From Tenebrio molitor (lineage: Eukaryota; Arthropoda; Insecta; Coleoptera; Tenebrionidae), in the NCBI RefSeq assembly GCF_963966145.1, contig NC_091053.1:806001-870000 (forward strand): 64,000 nucleotides of DNA, read 5' to 3'. The translations under genes were made by a program, and so were the position numbers. The notes below the pieces were generated by a model, which ran no database searches, was not told the DNA's origin, and saw nothing but the letters and a program-made list of their open reading frames with translations. This document shows positions 62,701-64,000 of this stretch, in pieces (position 1 is the stretch's first letter; every line of letters begins with the position of its first letter).

Positions 62701-62940
62701 CTAATCAAAGCTAATATCGTTTGAACTTAACTTATTTGTTCCACTTTCCCTAATAGGTTAATTTCGGAGGGCAAATGAAATTTGAAATGAAATTAGAAGG
62801 GCGCACATGTACGTCACTCAAAACTTCAATAGAGAGAGAAGAAATGTAGACATCGAGTAGATTGAAATGTCGAACTAACCGGTGACGATGACCAGCAGGA
62901 GCGCAACTAGGATGTGAGTCCTGCGAGTGTCGCCCAACAT
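2675..62940 (-). CDS. Beaten-path (Beat) family two-Ig cell-surface/secreted protein, six coding exons (span of whole CDS)
   Basis: Spliced CDS is the join of complement 62940-62880, 17555-17350, 14600-14465, 9795-9662, 5514-5265 and 2751-2675: 864 nt, 287 residues plus stop. Seen: signal peptide (1-20), Ig1 with C46, W60 and C113, Ig2 with C160, W173 and C227, sequons at N159, N170 and N181, a short hydrophobic tail (about 267-280). All introns are GT-AG and all junctions are in frame. Motifs typical of the family are the '[17 protein letters not shown]' and '[12 protein letters not shown]' stretches. Known for the family: fly Beat proteins are made by neurons, act as anti-adhesive axon-guidance factors, and bind Sidestep-family receptors. 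Inferred: a similar neuronal recognition role here. Subfamily (Beat-I to -VII) is not assigned. The hydrophobic tail suggests membrane or GPI anchoring, but it depends on exon 6, the weakest exon. The family assignment is very likely; the C-terminus is not certain. Confidence 0.9.
2990..3118 (+). repeat. Internal fragment of the 50.8-kb MITE family
   Basis: Shares 'GGTCTTCAAACCAGGCACGA', 'CAACACCGTAACACAGTG' and 'CACACGATGAGCGATT' with 50860-50938. The terminal repeats found at 50766-51065 are missing, so this is a truncated copy. Confidence 0.65.
4105..4890 (+). mobile_element. Probable non-autonomous Helitron/Helentron-like element
   Basis: Starts near 'TATATAAAACTGAATGTTTG' followed by a TTTG microrepeat, and ends near 'TTTGCGGGCGAAGCCG'. 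From memory, such a start and a GCGAAGCCG-type end recur in insect Helentron-like elements. An internal direct repeat of about 65 bp ('CCTGTTAAG...TTTTTTCGAGTTGGAAAT') lies at 4246-4312 and 4366-4432. No Rep/helicase coding was seen. The class assignment is tentative. Confidence 0.4.
5265..5514 (-). CDS. Beat-like gene, coding exon 5: C-terminal half of Ig domain 2 and basic/proline linker
   Basis: Residues 180-262 plus one base. Acceptor TTTCAG ends at 5515; donor GTAACA starts at 5264. It begins '[12 protein letters not shown]' (sequon N181), and continues to the second Ig2 cysteine in '[12 protein letters not shown]' (C227). This is followed by a charged stretch '[16 protein letters not shown]', which looks like a flexible stalk. 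The frame matches exon 4 exactly. If the donor is not used, translation runs into the intron and stops after about five more residues (stop at 5242-5244). That would give a secreted form lacking any hydrophobic tail, so an alternative end is possible. Confidence 0.94.
5515..9661 (-). other. Intron 4 of the Beat-like gene
   Basis: GT at 9661-9660 and AG at 5516-5515. Apart from the dispersed repeat at 8952-9143 and a short dispersed motif at about 8005-8035, I see nothing assignable. Some G+C-richer blocks (about 5990-6080, 6840-6960) could be regulatory but show no decisive motif. Confidence 0.5.
8952..9143 (+). repeat. Dispersed repeat, copy 2
   Basis: Same family and orientation as 1882-2125. 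It starts at 'GGTTGGCTGTGACCA' and ends after 'TGTCTGCCTTCAGCTTCC'. It sits in intron 4 of the Beat-like gene, about 0.5 kb before the donor side of exon 4 (downstream in transcription). Confidence 0.7.
9662..9795 (-). CDS. Beat-like gene, coding exon 4: N-terminal half of Ig domain 2
   Basis: Residues 135(split)-179. Acceptor TTTTGCAG ends at 9796; donor GTAAGT starts at 9661. The exon opens with D-V-P-E-E-D-P, the interdomain linker, then carries the first Ig2 cysteine in '[14 protein letters not shown]' (C160) and the tryptophan of '[10 protein letters not shown]' (W173). The G-N-C-T then proline-rich then (N/L)-x-T-W-x-(I/L)-N-G layout is typical of the second Beat domain. Two N-glycosylation sequons (N159, N170) sit here. 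The exon ends exactly on a codon boundary. Confidence 0.96.
10869..11041. mobile_element. Palindromic MITE, TA target, 'CAAGGTGATTCACGAG' family, copy 1
   Basis: 173 bp bounded by TA. Left end CAAGGTGATTCACGAGTAAT and right end ATTCACCTTG are inverted copies. The long arms (for example 'AATGCAACCCACAATACATT' against its reverse complement) extend almost to the centre, so nearly the whole element is one hairpin. TA duplication and no ORF point to the Tc1/mariner superfamily (inferred). Confidence 0.85.
12585..13210. mobile_element. Composite of nested palindromic MITEs
   Basis: Three layers are visible. (1) 12646-12836: arms 'CCTCGTAGGTAAAATTTCGG' and its inverse around an A/T hairpin containing 'ACACCCTGTATATCATGTTT'. 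(2) 12837-12962: the tail of the 21761-22083 family, up to 'GAAGCCAGTAGCTCG'. (3) about 12968-13208: a complete palindrome with arms 'TTACAAGTGGGAAGTTGACG' and its inverse (13008-13054 and 13118-13164). A truncated copy of the layer-3 end lies at 12588-12640. This suggests insertion into insertion. Confidence 0.75.
14465..14600 (-). CDS. Beat-like gene, coding exon 3: C-terminal half of Ig domain 1
   Basis: Residues 90-134 plus one base. Acceptor TTTCAG ends at 14601; donor GTAAGT starts at 14464. It continues directly from 'LNVD' with '[14 protein letters not shown]' and contains the second Ig1 cysteine in '[15 protein letters not shown]' (C113). The C-E-V-S-x-D-A-P-x-F signature is diagnostic for Beat family members. 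It ends '...GYMYVI' plus G, which pairs with AT of exon 4 to give aspartate. A dispersed repeat tail (about 14440-14456) begins only a few bases inside the following intron. Confidence 0.96.
14970..16215 (+). repeat. Satellite array A: about 180-bp monomers in alternating 360-bp dimers
   Basis: The word 'GAGAAAATT' recurs at about 15062, 15242, 15421, 15601, 15780, 15960 and 16140, a regular step of 179-180 bp. Monomers alternate between a type with 'CGATTTATATGTCTTACAAA' and a type with 'GCATTTATATCTTGGGGAAA', so the true unit is a dimer of about 360 bp. The first monomer (14970-15062) and the last are degenerate. It lies entirely inside intron 2. Confidence 0.92.
16823..16960 (+). mobile_element. 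Lone TA-flanked transposon end
   Basis: After a TA (16821-16822) it reads CAGGGTGAATCGGGAGGAAC. This resembles the terminal word of the MITEs in this window, but no matching inverted end was found nearby. The right limit is arbitrary. It is probably a truncated element. Confidence 0.4.
17350..17555 (-). CDS. Beat-like gene, coding exon 2: N-terminal half of Ig domain 1
   Basis: Residues 21(split)-89. Acceptor TTTGCAG ends at 17556; donor GTGAGT starts at 17349. The exon holds the first Ig cysteine in '[11 protein letters not shown]' (C46), the core tryptophan in 'YTVKWYKGG' (W60), and the family-typical run '[20 protein letters not shown]'. This pattern of a V-type domain with Y-D-L-(E/Q)-G then V-K-W-Y and a phenylalanine/proline-rich E-F-F-R stretch is the most recognisable part of Beat proteins. 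It starts in phase 1 and ends in phase 0 after 'LNVD'. Codons are G/C-ending, unlike the AT-rich intron around it. Confidence 0.96.
18290..18713 (+). repeat. Satellite array B, left part
   Basis: Degenerate monomers of the array A satellite: 'AGTTTGAGCTGAATCAAATT', 'GAGAAATTTTCATTTATATC', 'AACGATATCTCCCTTATAGT'. It ends abruptly at the MITE insertion (TA at 18714-18715) and resumes at 19443. Confidence 0.8.
18716..19440. mobile_element. Outer MITE inserted in the satellite (hosts a second MITE)
   Basis: Flanked by TA on both sides. The left end CAGGCTGTCCCAGAGTTGCG and the right end CGCAACTCTGGGACACTC are inverted copies. Arms of about 120 bp match at 18716-18839 and 19318-19440. The flanking satellite reads ...TTTTA-TA / TA-TCTTGC, which fits insertion into the usual monomer word 'TTTATATCTTGC' with TA duplication. 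Confidence 0.85.
18840..19317. mobile_element. Inner MITE nested in the 18716-19440 element
   Basis: TA on both sides. Left end CAGAGTGTCCCAATATTG and right end ATATTGGGACACTCTG are inverted copies. Internal arms 'AACATAACTTTA' and 'TAAAGTTAGGTTTTTTTAAA' also pair in part. 478 bp with no coding. Confidence 0.82.
19443..20330 (+). repeat. Satellite array B, right part
   Basis: About five monomers with a step of 180 bp ('GAGAAAATT' or close variants at about 19551, 19731, 19911, 20091 and 20270). They contain 'AAATGGTGGAGGCGCCG' and 'ACAACGATATCTCCT' as in array A, but the alternating A/B subtype pattern of array A is not seen here: most units resemble each other. It may be a differently homogenised block. 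Confidence 0.88.
20345..20513. mobile_element. Palindromic MITE, 'CAAGGTGATTCACGAG' family, copy 2
   Basis: 169 bp with flanking TA. Closely matches 10869-11041, including 'ATGCAACCCACAATACATTT' and its inverse. The left terminus is GAAGGTGATTCGCGAG (one mismatch at the outermost base). It is inserted directly at the edge of satellite array B. Confidence 0.85.
21761..22083. mobile_element. MITE with TA target and 40-bp terminal inverted repeats; contains an inner palindrome
   Basis: 323 bp. Left end CAGGGTGTTTTTGAAATGCG continues to an 'ACCACGAG' word, and the right end is the exact style of inverse ending CATTTCAAAAACACCCTG. TA on both sides. The inner palindrome (about 21815-21922) has arms 'CCTCGTAGGTAAAATTTCGG' and inverse, as at 12.65 kb. 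Confidence 0.87.
23338..23525 (+). repeat. Degenerate TTGTGA-rich tandem repeat
   Basis: 'TAAATTGTGA(T/C)GAGT' followed by '(T/C)TGTGA(T/C)AAGCGAAACTG' occurs at about 23340 and 23468, 128 bp apart. TTGTGA recurs between them at irregular short steps. Probably a decayed minisatellite. Confidence 0.5.
29191..29542 (+). repeat. Tandem duplication, two units of about 172 and 180 bp
   Basis: Unit 1 (29191-29362) and unit 2 (29363-29542) both run from CTGCCGCTA(G/A)CTCTTTGT to AGAGGTAATCAAG. They share 'GAGGTTAACCATAACCTCAA' and 'AAGAGTTTTTCTTCGGCGAT'. A short block is added in unit 2. The AGGTTAACCATAACCT word is itself palindromic. Confidence 0.88.
32263..32498. mobile_element. MITE, 'CAGGGTGTCACAAAATTAACG' family, shorter copy
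   Basis: 236 bp with flanking TA. Left end CAGGGTGTCACAAAATTAAC and right end TTTTAAGACACCCTG are inverted. It shares 'AGACCCATATATCTTTGTAA' (inverted) with 43492-43945, of which it is an internally deleted relative. Confidence 0.82.
35916..36124. mobile_element. Partial MITE of the 21761-22083 family
   Basis: Matches the inner and right parts of that family: 'ATTTTACCTACGAGG', 'TTAAATGTCATTTTATTTTT', 'GAGTTCTACATGAAGCCAGT'. It ends ACACCCTG before TA. The left outer arm is absent. Confidence 0.75.
36131..36385. mobile_element. MITE with 'CAGCCTGTCCCGGAACTGC' ends
   Basis: 255 bp with flanking TA. Left end CAGCCTGTCCCGGAACTGCT, right end GCAGTTCTGGGACAGCCTG. It lies six bases (TATATA) from the end of the preceding MITE. 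Confidence 0.8.
37860..38035 (+). repeat. Dispersed repeat, internally deleted copy
   Basis: Its first part ('AAAGTAAACTAGCTAA', 'CTCAAATTTTAACAAATT', 'CCTTAAAATAA') matches 52605-52870. Its last 43 bases ('CACATAAAACTTCATTTTTG' to 'CATAATATACTAT') are identical to 55107-55149. The two matching parts lie 2.3 kb apart at the other locus. Confidence 0.6.
38040..38280 (+). mobile_element. tRNA-derived SINE
   Basis: The head carries an A-box-like TGGCTCAGGGGC (38058-38069) and a perfect RNA polymerase III B box GGTTCGATTCC (about 38099-38109), spaced about 40 bases as in tRNA genes. The body continues past the tRNA-like part with a non-tRNA tail and an ATTTATTTATTT end. A functional tRNA is unlikely: I could not fold a proper acceptor stem. 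The exact limits are approximate. Confidence 0.6.
40571..40777 (-). mobile_element. Solo-LTR-like block
   Basis: On the minus strand it begins TGTAGTACC and ends CTCACCACA (TG...CA). It contains TATAAAAGG (40646-40638) followed about 15-20 bases later by AATAAA (40622-40617), the compact promoter-R layout of many insect LTRs. The block is markedly more G+C-rich than its surroundings. No clean target-site duplication was found, so it is tentative. Confidence 0.35.
41357..41992 (-). other. Unassigned 211-codon open reading frame in intron 1
   Basis: The longest ATG-to-stop frame in the window, transcribed in the same direction as the Beat-like gene. The predicted peptide shows no domain I recognise. 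It has scattered W and C residues and no signal peptide or repeats. No promoter, introns or poly(A) signal stand out. It may be chance, or an exapted or decayed element. I do not assign a function. Confidence 0.15.
43492..43945. mobile_element. MITE, 'CAGGGTGTC..AAAATTA(A/T)CGTATTCC' family, long copy
   Basis: About 454 bp. Left GGGTGTCTTAAAATTATCGT, right ACGTTAATTTTGCGACACCC then TG and TA. The left terminus is eroded (no TACA). It shares its core with 32263-32498. The interior has no convincing coding. Confidence 0.8.
46900..48500 (+). repeat. CT-rich tandem array, about nine units of 161 bp
   Basis: The marker 'TCTTGTATCTTGCA' recurs at about 47081, 47242, 47403, 47563, 47724, 47886, 48048, 48210 and 48372, a step of 160-162 bp. 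Each unit runs through 'GGATCTCTCTGCATCACCCT', 'ATATCTCTGTATCGCGCACG' and 'TCTCATGATTCTCTCTCTAT'. Edges are degenerate, and the array grades out at about 46780 and 48530. Nearly all purines lie on one strand. Since 161 is not a multiple of 3, the open frames seen on both strands shift each unit and are not a repeat protein. Confidence 0.93.
49690..49735 (+). repeat. Dispersed 'CTTATGGAGGTTCGTTTTG' motif, one of five copies
   Basis: Reads TTCTTATGGAGGTTCGTTTT followed by a TTTCAAGGTCAT word. Related copies lie at about 3150-3185 and 14440-14456 (same strand) and about 8005-8035 and 45505-45540 (opposite strand). No full element boundaries were recognised. Confidence 0.55.
50766..51065. mobile_element. 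MITE with 'TGGAAAATGC(G/A)ACACCCAG' ends
   Basis: About 300 bp. Left TATCGTGGAAAATGCGACAC and right GTGTTGCATTTTCCATGATA are inverted; the arms extend through 'CAGAAATAGT' and 'TTTGATGAAAC'. It lies about 8 bases from the next MITE. Fragments occur at 2990-3118 and 57385-57478. Confidence 0.8.
51074..51481. mobile_element. MITE with about 100-bp inverted repeats, 'CAGGGTGTATCCGAA' ends
   Basis: 408 bp with flanking TA. Left CAGGGTGTATCCGAATTCTA, right GTTCGGATACACCCTG. The arms carry 'GGGCAGATTCTA(C/T)GAT' and 'AGCATAAAACTCTTAATA' against their inverses. No transposase was seen. Confidence 0.88.
52193..52477 (+). pseudogene. hAT-superfamily transposase remnant (C-terminal dimerisation domain)
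   Basis: The 94-codon frame ends with a hATC-like segment: F-P-I-I then '[20 protein letters not shown]' then L-N-I-A-T-V-K. The E-R-(V/L)-F-S ... R-N-R-L pattern is the hallmark of the hAT dimerisation domain. The upstream catalytic region and zinc finger are missing or unrecognisable, so it is a dead fragment. The first ATG of the frame is not meaningful. It lies on the strand opposite to the host gene. Confidence 0.8.
52605..55149 (+). repeat. Longer relative of the 37860-38035 repeat (tentative extent)
   Basis: The left end (52605-52870) and right end (55107-55149) match the two halves of the 176-bp repeat at 37.9 kb in the same order and orientation. The 2.2 kb in between, which includes a short MITE (54174-54310), has no recognised coding. 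Either 37.9 kb is a deletion derivative, or the two halves are unrelated repeats that ended up near each other. Confidence 0.35.
54174..54310. mobile_element. Short near-perfect palindromic MITE with TAA duplication
   Basis: 137 bp. Left GGGCCGGTTTCACCAACGCC and right GGCGTTGGTGAAACCGGCCC are perfect inverses, and arms of about 48 bp pair. TAA lies on both sides (54171-54173 and 54311-54313). A 3-bp TAA target fits PIF/Harbinger-type elements (inferred). Confidence 0.85.
55433..55545. repeat. Imperfect inverted repeat
   Basis: 'CTCGTTTTATAAGGG' and its inverse 'CCCTTATAAAACTCG' flank about 75 bases, and 'GGTGCACTC'/'GACTCGTGCGCC' pair loosely inside. Class unknown. Confidence 0.5.
57385..57478. 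mobile_element. Internally deleted copy of the 50766-51065 MITE
   Basis: Left CCCAGAAATAGCATACTTTG and right CTGGGTGTTGCATTTTCCAT match both ends of that family with only about 50 bases between them. Confidence 0.7.
57494..58365. mobile_element. Outer MITE, 'CAGTGTGT(T/C)CAAAAAGT' ends (hosts a second MITE)
   Basis: 872 bp with TA on both sides. Left CAGTGTGTTCAAAAAGTATG, right ACTTTTTGGACACACTG. Long arms pair well inwards (for example 'TTTTTGATGACCTTGAAA' against its inverse near 58245). The terminal word is mariner-like. Confidence 0.85.
57779..58226. mobile_element. Inner MITE nested in 57494-58365
   Basis: 448 bp with flanking TA. Left CAGGGTGTAACAGAAATAAG, right TATTTCTGTTCCACCCTG. 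Arms include 'AATAGAACTCATCAAAAGGG' and its inverse. This second nested pair repeats the arrangement at 18.7-19.4 kb with different families. Confidence 0.86.
59537..59901. mobile_element. GTCGAC-rich hAT-type MITE with 8-bp target duplication
   Basis: 365 bp. Ends CAGGGATGGGCGATGTCGAC and (reverse) CAGGAATGGACGGCGACGCG. The 8-mer ATTTTTTT flanks both sides (59529-59536 and 59902-59909), the target-duplication length of hAT elements, although in low-complexity sequence. The subterminal regions are packed with GTCGAC/TGTCGACA words, also seen as a tandem 'ATTGATTACATTGATGACGT' repeat at about 59799-59850. Such subterminal arrays are often transposase-binding sites. Confidence 0.8.
61523..61600. 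repeat. Short imperfect palindrome
   Basis: 'CAAAATGAGCGTTTTTTTTG' and 'AAAAAAATAGCCATTTTG' pair around 'ACATGACA...TGTCATGT'. It could be the core of a MITE; the ends are unclear. Confidence 0.45.
61935..62080 (+). repeat. Cluster of CACTAGTG words
   Basis: CACTAGTG or CACTAGTT occurs four times in about 140 bases (for example 'TTTCCTCACTAGTGAGTTTA', 'TTTTCCTCACTAGTGATGCA'), with TTTCCTCACT once more. A local degenerate repeat or a clustered palindromic binding site; unknown. Confidence 0.4.
62880..62940 (-). CDS. Beat-like gene, coding exon 1: start codon and signal peptide
   Basis: Reads [20 protein letters not shown] plus one base (G) of the next codon. The n-region carries two arginines and is followed by a leucine/valine-rich hydrophobic core, as in a secretory signal peptide. 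The ATG at 62940 is the first in frame after an in-frame TGA about 30 codons upstream, so this start is favoured. The exon ends at a GTTAGT donor (62879). The single leftover G completes a glycine codon with the GT that opens the next exon, so the frame holds across an intron of about 45.3 kb. The link to exon 2 rests on phase and on the biological need for a signal peptide; no transcript was available to confirm it. Confidence 0.85.
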
Positions 62941-63300
62941 CCTGCCGGATATCTTGTCAGCGCCCGCCACACACAGTTTGGCCAACCGATCACCCACAAC
63001 AAACCAGCGCACCAGCGAAGAACAAACCGTTCAAGAAGCGTCGGAGGAGCGGTCGCGTCTCCGCATCTTTTTCTCTTTTGATTTTTTTGTCGAAAATTCC
63101 CTCCGGAAAAAGTCCAGGAAAAAATCCAAGAGCTGACACCACGTCCGATCCGGTCCGACGTCCTGCTATTTGGAAGAGCGCGCGGAAACTGGAGAGAGGG
63201 ACCGTTCCGTGAGGCTGCGCCGCGCACATCTCGACAGACGCAAGAGCGACGCCACTCCCACCTCCGTCGCCGCCGCCGTACTGAAATCTCGCCCCCGGCG
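62941..63300 (-). promoter_or_regulatory. Probable 5' UTR / promoter-proximal region of the Beat-like gene
   Basis: The 360 bases upstream of the start codon are clearly richer in G+C and CpG than the AT-rich intron. The minus strand contains an initiator-type GATTTCAGTACGG (TCAGT at 63284-63280, a known arthropod Inr match) about 340 bases upstream of the ATG. An AT-rich TTTATTGAAA lies roughly 25-40 bases further upstream (63306-63322). No good downstream promoter element is seen at +28. Several ATGs precede the main start (for example at 63227 on the minus strand), so upstream ORFs are likely if the TSS is here. TSS placement is a guess. Confidence 0.35.
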
Positions 63301-63690
63301 TCGTCTCCTTTTTCAATAAAGTGCGTGTGTTACTCGCACGGCGATGTCCGAGGCGGCGGGGTTCCGGAATTTGGGGTGTCACCCCTGTTAATTTCAAACC
63401 TAATTTACGGCGGCGATCGCGATTTTGGGGGGCGGCGACGTGACACGACGGGGAACGCTAAAGAGACCGGAGGTGGACCGCAGCTCTCTAAGCTGGGACC
63501 GCAGTTGATGCGGATTAGCCGCCAAGTGTACGGCCGTTTTGACGCCTAATCGAACCGCCGCCCCCGGAGGATATTGCGGTTGTTAACAAGGAAAATGCCG
63601 GACATAAACTTTACAAATCCTAGTTTAAAACTTATATTCTGGTTACATTTTGTTCAAAAACATTTATCAAAATGTCATTTTTGAAATATA

Positions 63691-63760
63691 CAGGGTGTTT
63701 AAAAAATGCTGCACTAAAATTATTGTACGGTGTTCAGAAGCATTTGGCAGGTGAGGGAAA
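63691..63760 (+). mobile_element. Lone TA-flanked transposon end
   Basis: After TA (63689-63690) it reads CAGGGTGTTTAAAAAATGCT. No inverted partner was found before the window ends. Confidence 0.4.
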
Positions 63761-63814
63761 AATATTTAAAAAATTCTTGGTCTTCATTTTTCTGCACAAT
63801 GGAAAGAACAACAG

Positions 63815-63925
63815 AATAAAAAATATTGGTAAATGAACAATTCGGATTTAGAACAGAACAGTGGTTTAACAAGATGGAAGGAATAGGAATATTATTACTA
63901 AATGCCGCTGAAAGATTTGGTTAGG
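63815..63925 (+). pseudogene. Non-LTR retrotransposon reverse-transcriptase remnant (Jockey-like)
   Basis: One frame reads V-N-E-Q-F-G-F-R-T-E then, about 12 residues later, G-I-L-L-L-N-A-A-E-R-F-G and a stop. In Jockey-type reverse transcriptases the order is (E/H)QFGFR, then a variable run, then a G-x-(V/L)-L-L-D-x-x-K-A-F-D motif. Here the catalytic-box aspartates are replaced and the linker is short, so the copy is decayed. Only this fragment was recognised. Confidence 0.5.
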
Positions 63926-64000
63926 TGTGGCGAAGAGAAATACTACAGAATGAATGAAAACGTACACTGATGTTCTAATCTACTCGTATATATATAAAAC

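Larger units (their letters stand above)
17556..62879 (-). other. Intron 1 of the Beat-like gene (about 45.3 kb)
   Basis: GT at 62879-62878 and AG at 17557-17556. No nested gene with recognisable coding domains was found on either strand. The repeats within it are listed separately. Stretches in which I see nothing assignable are 17.6-18.28, 22.1-23.3, 23.6-29.1, 29.6-32.2, 32.5-35.9, 36.4-37.8, 38.3-40.5, 40.8-43.4, 44.0-46.7, 48.6-50.7, 55.6-57.3, 58.4-59.5 and 60.0-61.5 kb. Confidence 0.8.
63301..64000. other. 5' flank of the Beat-like gene
   Basis: The CpG-rich block continues to about 63580 and then the sequence turns AT-rich. A TA-flanked MITE-type end and a reverse-transcriptase fragment lie beyond 63690. 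The final bases 'GTATATATATAAAAC' resemble the start of the 4105 element but are cut by the window edge. Confidence 0.45.

Noticed and set aside
62907..63397. 106- and 135-codon minus-strand frames upstream of the start codon
   Set aside because: Neither is in the signal-peptide frame; they probably arise from high G+C in the 5' flank, though they may act as upstream ORFs if transcribed.
1..64000. CRISPR array, operon or bacterial defence system
   Set aside because: No evenly spaced identical short repeats with unique spacers; the regular arrays present have 161- and 180-bp units and the gene is clearly spliced and eukaryotic.

Overview
This window looks like insect nuclear DNA, probably from a beetle; the order is an inference. 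Nothing bacterial is present: there are no operons and no ribosome-binding sites. Coding sequence occurs only as short exons with GT-AG borders. The rest is AT-rich DNA full of TA-flanked palindromic mini-transposons, satellite arrays and decayed transposon pieces.

The one gene I can support is a beaten-path (Beat) family gene on the minus strand. It encodes a small secreted or membrane-tethered protein with two immunoglobulin-like domains, of the kind used in motor-axon guidance. Six coding exons were reconstructed: 62940-62880 (signal peptide), 17555-17350 and 14600-14465 (Ig1), 9795-9662 and 5514-5265 (Ig2), and 2751-2675 (hydrophobic C-terminal tail, the least certain). Every junction keeps the reading frame (phases 1, 0, 1, 0, 1), giving a 287-residue product. 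Intron 1 is about 45.3 kb and fills most of the window. A GC- and CpG-rich 5' flank lies at about 62941-63580.

The non-coding layout is as follows. From 1 to 17.3 kb lie the 3' flank and introns 2-5, with dispersed repeats at 1.9 and 9.0 kb, a Helitron-like element at 4.1-4.9 kb, a palindromic MITE at 10.9 kb, a composite of palindromes at 12.6-13.2 kb, and a satellite array of about 180-bp monomers (360-bp dimers) at 15.0-16.2 kb. From 17.6 to 22.1 kb a second array of the same satellite is split by two nested MITEs and followed by two more MITEs. From 22 to 46 kb the intron is sparse, with a 175-bp tandem duplication (29.2 kb), MITEs (32.3, 35.9, 36.1, 43.5 kb), a tRNA-derived SINE (38.0 kb) and a solo-LTR-like block (40.6 kb). 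From 46.8 to 48.5 kb lies a CT-rich tandem array of about 161-bp units. From 50.7 to 58.4 kb there are back-to-back MITEs, a hAT transposase remnant (52.2 kb), a short perfect MITE (54.2 kb) and another nested pair (57.5-58.4 kb). At 59.5 kb a GTCGAC-rich hAT-type MITE has a clean 8-bp target duplication. A reverse-transcriptase remnant lies at 63.8 kb.

I did not find a new multi-gene system. The most notable features are the giant, transposon-layered first intron of a Beat gene and the dimeric satellite embedded inside that gene.
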